Below are positions 15,125-23,773 of a stretch of DNA of 64,000 nt, in pieces. The DNA lies in the NCBI RefSeq assembly GCF_021800405.1, contig NZ_CP084550.1:744001-808000 (forward strand). Reading direction: 5' to 3'. The position numbers and the translations under genes are program-made. This DNA comes from Arthrobacter sp. FW306-07-I (GTDB lineage: Bacteria > Actinomycetota > Actinomycetes > Actinomycetales > Micrococcaceae). The notes under the pieces were generated by a model, which saw only the letters and a program-made list of their open reading frames with translations, ran no database searches and had not been told where the DNA came from. Position 1 is the stretch's first letter. Every line of letters starts with the position of its first letter.

Positions 15125-17386
15125 GTGGGCACGGAAAAGGTGTTTCCTCCGCTCGGTGAGATTGCCGCGGGACAGGCGTTGTTGGGCAGTAAGGCAGCCA
15201 CGCTCAATGAGCTTGCAGCCAAAGGCTTCCGCGTTCCACCGGGCTTCGTCGTCACCGCAGAGGCTGGTGAACGGCTGGGGTCCCGCTTCGCCGGTGAGCT
15301 GGCCGAGGCAGCGGACCGGACCGGGCCCGGACCATTTGCCGTCAGGTCCTCGGCCGCCGCGGAGGACCTGCCCGGGGCCTCTTATGCGGGCCTTTACGAG
15401 ACCTTCCTCAACGTCGAACGGGGTGAGCTTCATGATGGGATACGGCGGTGTCTGGCCTCCGCTGCCCACGGGCGAGTGGCTGCCTACAAATCGGCGCGCG
15501 GCACGTCGGGTCAGCCGGAAACTGGGGTACCGGCCATGGCGGCACTGATCCAGCAGATGGTCCAACCAGTTGCCGCTGGAGTCGCCTTTACCGCCAACCC
15601 GCTGACCGGCAACAGGAGCGAAAGCATCATTAACGCCGTCCAGGGGTTGGGTGAATCCCTCGTGGCCGGTGATGCCATTGGAGAGGAATGGATCATCCGG
15701 GATCAGGAGGCAACGTGCACCCGGAACGCGGGGATCCTTACCGCAGCGCAGGCGCTCGAGGTCGCGGGTTTGGCCCACAGCGTCGCTGCCCACGCGGGAG
15801 TGCCGCAGGACATCGAATGGGCCATCGATGCGGACGGGGTGCTGTTCCTTCTGCAGGCCAGGCCGATGACCGCCCTGCCTGACCCTGTTGATTGGGCGGC
15901 GCCAGGCAAGGGCATGTGGTCACGGAACTTCCGCCTCGGCGAATGGCTACCGGACCCGATGACCCCGCTGTTTGAGGACTGGCTGTTGCCCCGGATCGAA
16001 TCGGGATTCCTGGACGGGATGCACGCTGACATCGGCGCGCGGGTCCCCTTCCGCTACGCCTCCGTCAACGGCTGGTACTACAACGCCCCGCCGATACCCT
16101 CCGTGCGGGTCCTCGCGAGCGTGATCCGGGAGGGCCGCGGCCGGGCACCCTGGTTCCTATTCAACGCCCTTTCCCGTGTCTCCCATAATCCCGCGGCCGC
16201 CGACCGCGCAGTACTTCATGCTCTGGAACTCAAATGGCGAACAGAGCTGCTTCCGGCGTACCGCCAGCTGGTGGAAAGGGCCGGGCAGGACATCGATTCC
16301 GCTTCCCCGGCAAGGCTGGTCGAACTAATCAACACTGTTTGTCACCACGCGGGAATCTATTCGTGGTCACTGGCTATTCTCGGGGGATCGGCCTGGAAAA
16401 TGGAGTCTGCGCTGGCCAGGTTCTGGCAGAAGCATCTAGCCGGGCCTCTGCACGGGACAACGGCCGGGGAAACAGGCCATCAGGCTCTTCTACGCGGCTT
16501 GAGCGCACCCACGTCCACGCAGGCTGCCCACGCCGTCTACTCTCTGGACTGGTATCACCCCACCGCGGCCGAGGCGCCCCCGGCACACCAGAAGCAGGAA
16601 TCACCGCCGGTCCACCGCAGTAGGTCTGCGGCCCTCAAAGCACAAAGGGCCGCCTCCGAGGCGGCCGCCCGCGATGCACTCAAGGAACAGCCGCGGGTCC
16701 TTGCACGGTTCCATGCCCTCCTTCGTGTCGCGCAGCACTACGCGCTGCTGCGTGAGGAACAGGCGCTCGACCTCAGTCTGGGGTGGCCGGTTCTGCGCCG
16801 CTGCGCCCGCCGGCTCGGCGAACACCTGGTCGCCGAGAAAATCATCGACGATGCCGGAGACGTCTACTTCCTGACACTGCACGAAGCCACCCGCCCCTCC
16901 CCGGGCAACCGGCCGCCGGTGAGCAGCCGACGCCAGACCTGGCAGCGTCAGCGGAGCCTGGACGCCCCGCTGACGCTGGGCGAGCCCACCGGGCTTATTG
17001 GAGATCCAATCGCCCGGGCCGTGGAGGCGGCAAGAACCTCGCACGACCTGCCCGAAGGTGCCATCGTTGGCCATCCCGCGAGCACAGGACGGGCGACAGG
17101 AACCGTCCGTATCATGAGCGGCCCGGAAGACTTCGACAGCTTCCTCGAAGGCGAAGTGCTCGTAGCCAAATCGACGGCACCGGCCTGGACCCCTCTTTTC
17201 GCCCGCGCCGCGGCCGTCGTTACCGACGGCGGAACGCTGGCCGCCCACGCCTCCCTGGTTGCCCGCGAATTCGGCATCCCCGCCGTCGTCGGAACACGCA
17301 ACGCCACCCACCTGCTCCGCACAGGACAAAGAATCACCGTAGACGGCGGTACCGGGATAGTCATGCCGGCCCAGACAGACAACTGA
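15125..17386 (+). CDS. PEP-synthase/rifampicin-phosphotransferase-like enzyme
   Basis: Three-domain dikinase-type protein (753 aa, GTG start with a TTGGAGG site). The N-terminal ATP-grasp domain has GSKAATLNEL (K23), FAVRSSAAAEDLPGASYAG (R74 region) and GVAFTANPLTG, ending with a LLQARPMTALP strand. The middle, about residues 260-640, matches the variable substrate domain. The C-terminal swivelling domain has TDGGTLAAHASLVAREFG with the phospho-carrier His at 708. Rifampicin phosphotransferases (about 865 aa) share this order but have a longer middle part, so resistance is possible and not established. PadR-type control fits a xenobiotic-responsive gene. Confidence 0.8.
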   Translation: MGTEKVFPPLGEIAAGQALLGSKAATLNELAAKGFRVPPGFVVTAEAGERLGSRFAGELAEAADRTGPGPFAVRSSAAAEDLPGASYAGLYETFLNVERGELHDGIRRCLASAAHGRVAAYKSARGTSGQPETGVPAMAALIQQMVQPVAAGVAFTANPLTGNRSESIINAVQGLGESLVAGDAIGEEWIIRDQEATCTRNAGILTAAQALEVAGLAHSVAAHAGVPQDIEWAIDADGVLFLLQARPMTALPDPVDWAAPGKGMWSRNFRLGEWLPDPMTPLFEDWLLPRIESGFLDGMHADIGARVPFRYASVNGWYYNAPPIPSVRVLASVIREGRGRAPWFLFNALSRVSHNPAAADRAVLHALELKWRTELLPAYRQLVERAGQDIDSASPARLVELINTVCHHAGIYSWSLAILGGSAWKMESALARFWQKHLAGPLHGTTAGETGHQALLRGLSAPTSTQAAHAVYSLDWYHPTAAEAPPAHQKQESPPVHRSRSAALKAQRAASEAAARDALKEQPRVLARFHALLRVAQHYALLREEQALDLSLGWPVLRRCARRLGEHLVAEKIIDDAGDVYFLTLHEATRPSPGNRPPVSSRRQTWQRQRSLDAPLTLGEPTGLIGDPIARAVEAARTSHDLPEGAIVGHPASTGRATGTVRIMSGPEDFDSFLEGEVLVAKSTAPAWTPLFARAAAVVTDGGTLAAHASLVAREFGIPAVVGTRNATHLLRTGQRITVDGGTGIVMPAQTDN

Positions 17387-17670
17387 TCACGCCAGCGAAC
17401 CTCAAGACCCAGCGTCAGAAGAGGAAACCACAACGAGTTATTGAAAACGAAGGATTTCAAGAACGGCTTGAATCGAGAATCCGGGGGTGTGACTCGCGGC
17501 GATAAATGGCGGTGTTTTTGCGGCGCTGTTTGGCGCATGGTTCAGCGCGAAAGGGGATCCTTCAGCGTGCGCATGAAGGGGATCAGCGCGCCGCCGGAAA
17601 GGGCCTGGCTGGTCTGTCATTCCGGGAGTCGCGGCAAGCGGGCAAGCGCCACCTGTGACAGCATCTGTTT

Positions 17671-18357
17671 ATGACTCCAACACGATCTGCTGATGAGCTT
17701 CTTGGCGTCGATTCTCCCGCGTGGCCGTGGCTGGAAACACTCTTGGCTGGCGCGGTCGTCGACTTCAAAGTGTTGTCAGCGGACGACACGTCGAAAAGGG
17801 ACGTTCTCTTCCGTCTACAAGTGACTGCCGCGTCGACGCTGGGAGCAATTGCGTCGAACGGCGCGGCTATCATCATCGATCACGGATGGGTACGCATTCT
17901 CGGCGCTGGCGCCCATGGAATCGAGGACATCGCTACAGTAAACGCTTTAGGTGATCCCGATCATCGTGCAGCGCCCCCAGGTCATCTCGTCATCGCTTAC
18001 GACGTTCTGGGTGGTGTCTTCGCTATCAATCACGATGATCTTCCTGCCGAGCCCGGTGAAGTCTGCTATTGGGGTCCGGACACTCTGGACTGGACACCGC
18101 TGGGAGCTGGCCACACGGCATTCGTCGAGTGGCTCGTCAGGGGCGGAGCTACGGAGTTCTACCGCGAGCTGCGATGGCCGGGATGGGAAGAAGAGGTCGC
18201 AGCTCTGTCCCTCGACGAGGGCATCAGCGTCTACCCGTTTCTCTTCACGGAAGAGGGGCGGAACATTGCGACGGCGGCAAGAAAAGCTGTGCCCTTCCGG
18301 GAGCTGCTCTTTCTGAACGAACACATGGCCAAAAGCCTCAGCGCGAGATCAGAATAA
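17671..18357 (+). CDS. DUF2625-family protein
   Basis: A 228-aa cytosolic protein that matches the DUF2625 family along most of its length. Characteristic segments are RILGAGAHGIEDIATVNAL, GHLVIAYDVLGGVFAINHDD, EVCYWGPDTLDW and RWPGWEEEVAALSLDEGI. The family has no agreed function. Members are often single genes near small immunity-like or SUKH-type proteins, and here it is followed by two other uncharacterised small proteins. It starts with ATG at 17671; no good ribosome site is visible upstream. Confidence 0.8.
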   Translation: MTPTRSADELLGVDSPAWPWLETLLAGAVVDFKVLSADDTSKRDVLFRLQVTAASTLGAIASNGAAIIIDHGWVRILGAGAHGIEDIATVNALGDPDHRAAPPGHLVIAYDVLGGVFAINHDDLPAEPGEVCYWGPDTLDWTPLGAGHTAFVEWLVRGGATEFYRELRWPGWEEEVAALSLDEGISVYPFLFTEEGRNIATAARKAVPFRELLFLNEHMAKSLSARSE

Positions 18358-18493
18358 GGGCCGCCAACTGGCATCCGGTGAGCGATCCCCTATCGAACGG
18401 CCGAAGCGCACGCTAGGCCACCGGCTTACCGGCGCGCGTGGCTCGGACAGTTTTCTGGTCCCGGACGGGGCATACTTTGGAAATGCAGCTGCC

Positions 18494-19129
18494 ATGCACG
18501 GATCCAATCTGGTTCACGAGGCACCCTTCGAGCGAGTCGTCACAGAAGCCACTGAATGGCTCAATGGGTTGGGAGGCAGAAACTTCACTCGTCTCCGAGA
18601 GCCACTCCCGTCCATGCTTCACCACCTCGACCCATGGGCTATGCCCTCGTGGAAACAGCTCGTGGTGGCAACCTCCGCCGACAAATGGACCGCAGTGTTT
18701 AGCCAGGGCAGCGATATAGCGAGTGCGAATGTTGTCGGTGCGCGTCTCGACTGCCTCAACATCCGCACGTCCCACCAACCCCACATCATTCGTGATCGAA
18801 AGATCGTCAGCTACGGCAGCACAGCGCTCTGGATTCACGCCGGAGCGCGTCATATCCGTTCCATCCAGGCGAGCTATCAATCCCGCTGGGAGTGGACGCT
18901 CTTCGGTGATCCGCAACCCTTCGAGAACCTTGAAAGCTACAAGGCAAAGAAGATCCAGGACCGGTTCACACTTGATTCCCTGAACGAATACTGTCGTGCT
19001 CTGGGCATTGAGCGAGACAATCTAGGTTTTTACGGCTCTGACGGATTGCTCATCGAAGGGGACACGAGTAACTGGCCTCACAAGCCCCAGCCAGTTAGGG
19101 GTAACGAATGGTTGCACGGCTTCGCCTAG
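18494..19129 (+). CDS. Hypothetical protein
   Basis: A 211-aa soluble protein that I do not recognise. It is rich in aromatic residues, with segments such as MLHHLDPWAMPSWKQLVVAT, a beta-rich core around WIHAGARHIRSIQASYQSRW and a C-terminal helix FTLDSLNEYCRALGIERD. There is no signal peptide or membrane helix. The single-domain alpha/beta look and the neighbourhood of DUF2625 and another orphan are reminiscent of toxin-immunity proteins, but that is a guess. Start ATG 18494 has only a weak ribosome site. Confidence 0.6.
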   Translation: MHGSNLVHEAPFERVVTEATEWLNGLGGRNFTRLREPLPSMLHHLDPWAMPSWKQLVVATSADKWTAVFSQGSDIASANVVGARLDCLNIRTSHQPHIIRDRKIVSYGSTALWIHAGARHIRSIQASYQSRWEWTLFGDPQPFENLESYKAKKIQDRFTLDSLNEYCRALGIERDNLGFYGSDGLLIEGDTSNWPHKPQPVRGNEWLHGFA

Positions 19130-19284
19130 GCCCCGGTGCGCACTGGAGGATCGGCTAAAGGGGTGGTCACCGCTCCTTTCAGCGACCGCTTGCGGGCCTT
19201 CTGGTGAACCCGAGCGGAGCTCAAGACAGACGCCCAGCTGCAATCAGCGATGAAGTCTAGAAAGGTCCTCCAAGAAGACGAAGG

Positions 19285-19554
19285 CTAGTCAAACTCAACA
19301 TAGAACCCGCCGAACGTCAGCGCATCTCGGACAAATTCTCGTAGTTGCTCTGACTCATGCGCCTTCGCAGCCGCCTTCGCCGCCGAGCTGTTCCGGAAAT
19401 AGATGGCTATGCTCATGGGAGGGGCAAGCATTTCTGAGTCAATCTCATATTTGTGTCCCCGAAAGCTCACAGATAAACCCACGCGAGCGATATGGAGTTC
19501 ACCGTCTTTAGACGCGATTGCATTTGGTCCTCTTGGCTCAAAATCAGTACTCAT
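19285..19554 (-). CDS. Small hypothetical protein
   Basis: An 89-aa protein from ATG 19554. A longer in-frame reading up to 19731 looks non-coding in its first 59 codons. The product has a beta-rich centre (RVGLSVSFRGHKYEIDSEML, IAIYFRN) and a helix (AAKAHESEQLREFVRDAL) and ends in GGFYVEFD. I do not recognise a family. It is convergent with the 18494-19129 gene and divergent from the DUF6572 gene. Confidence 0.5.
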   Translation of the reverse strand: MSTDFEPRGPNAIASKDGELHIARVGLSVSFRGHKYEIDSEMLAPPMSIAIYFRNSSAAKAAAKAHESEQLREFVRDALTFGGFYVEFD

Positions 19555-19764
19555 CTTGGGCCCAATCCCTAGCACGGTCGACCTTTGCGTTTTCCATGAG
19601 AGCGAGCGTACGCGACGCAGGAAAGACCAGCCGCAGGCGCGGGCCGGCGGCGAACCGGCAACGAGTCCGTCCCCCGGGTAGGCTGGCGTTGCTGTCGACT
19701 CTCCTGCATCCGGGATCAACTGTGTCGACATGCATGCCCCGCTTTAACTCACAAGGAGACTGCC

Positions 19765-20091
19765 CTGTCCGGAATCCACGAACCTAACGTCATCGATCTC
19801 GTAACGCACGATCCCGTGCACGACGAATACAAGCTGATCATGGTCGAAAACCGTCCATGGGCGACCGCTCCCGGCCAGCTGGAACAGCTGAAAGAGAAGA
19901 TCAACAATTACGCCATGTTCGTCCTTGATGAGGGCCTCCTGCGCTCCTACCCCGAGGCGGCCGGACATCCCGTATGCATCCAACTGGACTGCGTGAATAC
20001 GCCCACTGCAGAGGTTCAGGAACTTATTGCCTTGGCATCGGAAAGACTCATTGATTACGGCATCCGGTTCGCCGTAAACCGGCTTGAGTGA
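19765..20091 (+). CDS. DUF6572-like small protein, probable CTG start
   Basis: The protein continues upstream of ATG 19816 in frame. Its N-terminus there, HEPNVIDLVTHDPVHDEYKLI, matches what I expect of DUF6572 proteins. A strong AAGGAG site at 19753-19758 is followed, 6 bases later, by CTG at 19765, so I take CTG as the start (108 aa). Other landmarks are RPWATAPGQLEQLKEKINNY, FVLDEGLLRSYPEAAG and VCIQLDCVNTP. The function is unknown; the fold is a small alpha/beta domain. If only ATG is used the product would be 91 aa and have no ribosome site. Confidence 0.65.
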   Translation: MSGIHEPNVIDLVTHDPVHDEYKLIMVENRPWATAPGQLEQLKEKINNYAMFVLDEGLLRSYPEAAGHPVCIQLDCVNTPTAEVQELIALASERLIDYGIRFAVNRLE

Positions 20092-20208
20092 ACACCGCCT
20101 CATGGATTGCCCCTCTCTGGCGAAACACCGGTCACGCCCCGAGCATCTCCGCTGCGAAAACGATTCGAGGAGCGGGAACCTTTTCCGGTCCTGCGGACAC
20201 TACAAGGT

Positions 20209-20829
20209 ATGAGGCATATGGGGGAATCCGACGAGAACCTGTGGAGTGCGTGCGTCGGCGGCGACGCTGACGCTTTCGGCGCCCTGTTCAACAGGCACGC
20301 CGACGCGGTCTTCCGGTACTGCCTCTCCCGCTGCGGATCCTGGCACGACGCCGAAGAACTCGTCTCAATCACCTTCCTGGAGGCCTGGCGGCAACGCAAC
20401 AAGCTCAAACCACAAAAGGACAGCCTCCTCCCATGGCTCCTCGGGGTAGCAACAAACGCGAACCTCAACAGGGCTCGGGCGTCACGGCGGTACGCCGACT
20501 TCCTGACCAGGCTGCCGCATTCTGATCCCAGGCACCGTGAACACGAAGCAGACCACGCCGAATCCGTCACCTCCCGGGTCGACGCCGAACGTGAAGTCCG
20601 CGAACTGCTCGACACCACCGCGGGGCTGCACGAGGGGGAACGGGACGTCGTGATCCTGTGCCTGATGAACGGGATCAGCCAGGAAGACGCAGCCAAAACC
20701 CTCGGCATCCGCGTCGGGACCGTGAAATCAAGACTGCACCGGGCAAAAGCCAAACTGGCCCAGATGAACGAAACCACAGTGCACGTCGAACACCTGGACA
20801 CCACGATCGTTGAAGCGAGGCTGTCATGA
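20209..20829 (+). CDS. ECF-type RNA polymerase sigma factor
   Basis: An extracytoplasmic-function sigma factor (about 206 aa from ATG 20209; ATG 20218 is also possible). Region 2 shows ALFNRHADAVFRYCLSRCGS and DAEELVSITFLEAWRQR, and region 4 shows ERDVVILCLMNGISQEDAAK plus RVGTVKSRLHRAKAKL. It directs polymerase to a small regulon. Its stop overlaps the start of the next gene, which encodes a single-pass membrane protein, the usual genetic arrangement for a sigma and its regulator. Confidence 0.9.
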   Translation: MRHMGESDENLWSACVGGDADAFGALFNRHADAVFRYCLSRCGSWHDAEELVSITFLEAWRQRNKLKPQKDSLLPWLLGVATNANLNRARASRRYADFLTRLPHSDPRHREHEADHAESVTSRVDAEREVRELLDTTAGLHEGERDVVILCLMNGISQEDAAKTLGIRVGTVKSRLHRAKAKLAQMNETTVHVEHLDTTIVEARLS

Positions 20830-21500
20830 ACCTGCCCGAAGTAACCTACCCACAGGAAACGAAAGACCGCGTCCGGAACCTGCTCGTCCAGGAAGCACGC
20901 CGCACACCGAAACGGAAACGCAAATGGCTTGCCCTGCCCGTCGTGATCGCTGTGGCCGGCACAGCACTGGCCGGGACCACCGCCGCCGGGGTCTACACGG
21001 CCAATGCCCCGGTCAACGACAAACGCGGCATCCGTTGCTATTACCGAGCCGACCTCACCACCACATACCCCGTCAAAGCGAACCCTAAAGTGATCATGCC
21101 GCCGTACATCACCACAGGGAACTTCCTCCCGGGATTCGACGCCAAGAATAACCCGAACCCGGGGGACCCGGACGCAGGAATGCAACAGATCAGCGACCCC
21201 GTCAACCAGTGTGGCCGGAACTGGGACTTGGGAATGATGAACCCCCAAGGAATCACCGATGACCTCATCCCGCCCGGTTTCGTCCAAACCAAGCCCACGG
21301 CCGACCCCAGCAAGTCCAGCGCCAACGGCATGCCAAGCGATAAGTACGGCAATCCACTCAGCGGCCCCGCCGGGCCGAACAAACTCATCGGCCACTACGT
21401 CCCCCAACTGACCGCATGCGTCCTCGACAACAGCGTCGCCGTCATCCCAGGCGGACCCGAAATCTGCGCCCACCTCGGAATCCCCTCCCTGGAGAAGTAG
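20826..21500 (+). CDS. Single-pass membrane protein, possible anti-sigma partner
   Basis: A 224-aa protein translated from an ATG that overlaps the sigma factor stop (ATGA). A basic cytoplasmic stretch (KRKRK) precedes one membrane helix at about residues 39-58. The outside part has conserved-looking segments GIRCYYRADLTTTYP, VNQCGRNWDLGMMNPQG and ACVLDNSVAVIPGGPEICAHLG, with four cysteines that could form two disulfides. The cytoplasmic part is only about 38 residues and lacks the HxxxCxxC zinc anti-sigma motif, so it may be an effector or an atypical anti-sigma factor. Confidence 0.7.
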   Translation: MNLPEVTYPQETKDRVRNLLVQEARRTPKRKRKWLALPVVIAVAGTALAGTTAAGVYTANAPVNDKRGIRCYYRADLTTTYPVKANPKVIMPPYITTGNFLPGFDAKNNPNPGDPDAGMQQISDPVNQCGRNWDLGMMNPQGITDDLIPPGFVQTKPTADPSKSSANGMPSDKYGNPLSGPAGPNKLIGHYVPQLTACVLDNSVAVIPGGPEICAHLGIPSLEK

Positions 21501-21611
21501 GCAAGGCGGTGCGGCTGGACGCCTCGGGCGACGGCCCTGTCATGCTCAGTGGAGGATCCCTCTAAGCGGATCCTCCACCGAACCCGAATAAACCTGTACA
21601 TTCCGGCACTG

Positions 21612-22505
21612 TCATCGTCTTATGATCCAGTCCACGGGGTAGCCGAGTTCCTCGAGGGTTAGCAGCAGTGGCTCTGGGGGTGAGGCGTAGACGTAGATCT
21701 CAAAGCCTTCCCCGCGGATGTGGATGCGCGTGGAAAATAGTGCGCGTGTTGTGAACACCTCGAGTACCTGTTCCCTGCGGAAGTGCCATGGCCCGAACAT
21801 GAGTCCGAGACCCAACCGAAACCTAAAATTGAGTTCCTCCTCGGTCGCGGTGAGCTCTACGAGCGGTATCGTGGCGCGGATTGTCCGGTACTCGATGCCG
21901 ACGTTACTTCGATAAGGCTCCATCGGTCTTCGGCTCTCCGGTCGGCTGTGTGTGGTCGGCAAGAGTACCGGGTCGTGCTCTTGTGGGCCACTTCCTGCCG
22001 AGCGAAGTGACCTCTTGCCGAGAGCCACCAGGATCATCCACAGAGCCAGGGCGGCCGCGCCGACGAGCGTGAGGGCGCCGGCCACCGCTGACATGGCAGA
22101 CCCCGGCTCGTGGGCTCGCCACGCGGTGTACATTACGCCGATGCAGCCAGTCCAGTAGCTCAGGAACGAGTATTCCAGGAGCGGCATCGCGGGTGCGGCC
22201 TCGCTCAATCCCTTCAGGTTGTTGCGCCGGAAGAGATTCAAAATCTTCCCGTAGTCGGGATCGGGACCGGTCAGGGAGTTCACCGCGAAGATCGAGCCGA
22301 TGATGATGGAAGCGTGGAGGGCGGTCGCCAGTAGACCGAGGCGCCCGGATGGTGGGCCCATGGCGGATAAGACCGCGGCGGCGCTGCTGGATGCCACTTG
22401 TGTGACGATCAGACCCACAATGGTCAGGGTGGCCGCGGCGCAGACGCCGACTGCTACCCGCCCGATCACCGGAGTTGTCCCGCCGTTCGACTCTGAGTCC
22501 CCCAT
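21612..22505 (-). CDS. Four-helix membrane protein with cytoplasmic C-terminal domain
   Basis: A 297-aa protein from ATG 22505; an upstream in-frame start at 22592 adds an unconvincing 29 residues. Hydrophobic segments lie at about residues 15-45, 60-80, 110-135 and 145-170. The last 110 residues are soluble and beta-rich (IRATIPLVELTATEEELNFR, TRIHIRGEGFEIYVYASPP), perhaps a PH-like fold. I do not recognise a family. It has no obvious operon partner: the gene to its right starts divergently within 220 bp. Confidence 0.6.
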   Translation of the reverse strand: MGDSESNGGTTPVIGRVAVGVCAAATLTIVGLIVTQVASSSAAAVLSAMGPPSGRLGLLATALHASIIIGSIFAVNSLTGPDPDYGKILNLFRRNNLKGLSEAAPAMPLLEYSFLSYWTGCIGVMYTAWRAHEPGSAMSAVAGALTLVGAAALALWMILVALGKRSLRSAGSGPQEHDPVLLPTTHSRPESRRPMEPYRSNVGIEYRTIRATIPLVELTATEEELNFRFRLGLGLMFGPWHFRREQVLEVFTTRALFSTRIHIRGEGFEIYVYASPPEPLLLTLEELGYPVDWIIRR

Positions 22506-22720
22506 AGCTGAAAAGTGTAGGCCTCTGCACCGGTACTGATTAGGTTCTGCCAATTGAGGGATGAATCGCTGCCGGTGACCCTGATGAGACAACGTCCGGA
22601 AGACGGTGGTCGACCGCGCACTTCAGAGCACGATTACGGATCCCTTGCCGCACAGGTTCCACTGAGCGGTAAATGACCTTCAACTTTGTCCCTCGTCGCT
22701 GTTCTCCAGGGCCGCGGCGG

Positions 22721-23077
22721 ATGATAGCCTGCGCGAGAGCGGACAAAGGACGAGAGGAACCGAAAAGTGAGCGTGGCCTCGGTCGGCTCACACGGCTTAG
22801 CAACAAAAGCCGGAACTACCTAAACCGCTTCCAAAAGTTCTTTCTGATCGCTTGGCTGGTCAACGTGGGCGAAGCGATAGTGGTCGTCACAACGGTTTTG
22901 ATTACACGCCCGAATGTCACGAGTCCTTTTTTCTACATTCCGATCAGCTTCCTAGGCGCGACAACCGCGGCATTCGTGATCCTGGCGATTATTTACGCAA
23001 TCCCATTTCTTCGGTCAGCTGCCGACGATGTCCGTTGCCGCAAGCAGGTTGACCAGGAGAAGAGAACATCTGGGTAA
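22721..23077 (+). CDS. Small membrane protein
   Basis: A protein of 118 aa from ATG 22721 (134 aa from 22673), with a basic N-terminal third and two membrane helices (FFLIAWLVNVGEAIVVVTTV and ISFLGATTAAFVILAIIYAI). The charged tail reads DDVRCRKQVDQEKRTSG. No family is recognised and the ribosome site is weak, so the start is uncertain. Confidence 0.45.
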   Translation: MIACARADKGREEPKSERGLGRLTRLSNKSRNYLNRFQKFFLIAWLVNVGEAIVVVTTVLITRPNVTSPFFYIPISFLGATTAAFVILAIIYAIPFLRSAADDVRCRKQVDQEKRTSG

Positions 23078-23208
23078 ATGATCTCCGGGAACCGGGCAAT
23101 GTGCATCTGCAGGTGGTGGGCGGCTAAATCCTGACAAGCCAGCGCCAGTGCGTGTCCCCGCTGTTAAAGACGCGGTTCGCCGCTCGATAGGGGATGGTTA
23201 CAAGGACG

Positions 23209-23373
23209 TCATGCTTTCTTCTTCCGCCGCGTCACCCACAGTGTGTAGGCGGCGAACAGAGACACCAACAGCCCCAGAACCCACCACGGGGATCCTATTA
23301 TGGCACCGTAGACAGCCATGACGGCGCCGCCGCAGCATCCGATAAGGGTCAGCCATCGCTCCAACGGTCTCAT
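23209..23373 (-). CDS. Very small membrane protein (54 aa)
   Basis: Short open frame from ATG 23371-23373 to a TGA at 23209. The product has two hydrophobic stretches, LTLIGCCGGAVMAVYGAI and WWVLGLLVSLFAAYTLWV, and a basic end RRKKKA, which is a clean membrane-protein layout with a positive-inside tail. No family is recognised. It is supported by composition only. Confidence 0.45.
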   Translation of the reverse strand: MRPLERWLTLIGCCGGAVMAVYGAIIGSPWWVLGLLVSLFAAYTLWVTRRKKKA

Positions 23374-23773
23374 TGCGTCAGCTTAGATCAGCGTGTCTTG
23401 ACCTGGCTCGCTGCCTCCGTTCGAAACCGAGTAGCAACAGATGGCCTGTAAATGAGTGCGCCCGTAAGCCGGTCGATCACCATGCCGTGGAAGTCAGCCA
23501 CCACGTTCCGCGCGGTTGCTAGCCCACGCCATGTACGTAAGACCCGCACGATGAAATGAACGATGAGGGGGCGCTAACAGCTACCTGGCTTCCTGCGAAG
23601 TCTGACCAAATGGATGTCTCGGAAAACTGCAGCTTTTCAAGACACTGCCTCTTTCCCTGGGAAGCCGAACTGAAGCGGCGTCCGGACGGGCATCTCGTTG
23701 TCTTGGAAAGTTGTCTCGCCGTGTTTTGTCTTAGACGGATGCCGGAAGGGGTTTTCTAAGGCAGAATGAGCCG
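23374..23773. other. Non-coding region upstream of the recombinase; possible res site
   Basis: No gene is seen. The last 75 bases before the recombinase start contain GTCTTAGAC, a 9-bp palindrome, and near repeats TTGTCTTGG, TTGTCTCGC and TTGTCTTAG (about 23697-23740). These may be resolvase-binding half-sites. I could not find the left terminal repeat of the transposon here. Confidence 0.3.

Noticed and set aside
19554..19731. 59-codon N-terminal extension of the 19285 gene
   Set aside because: Low-quality sequence with no ribosome site; ATG 19554 gives a compact protein.
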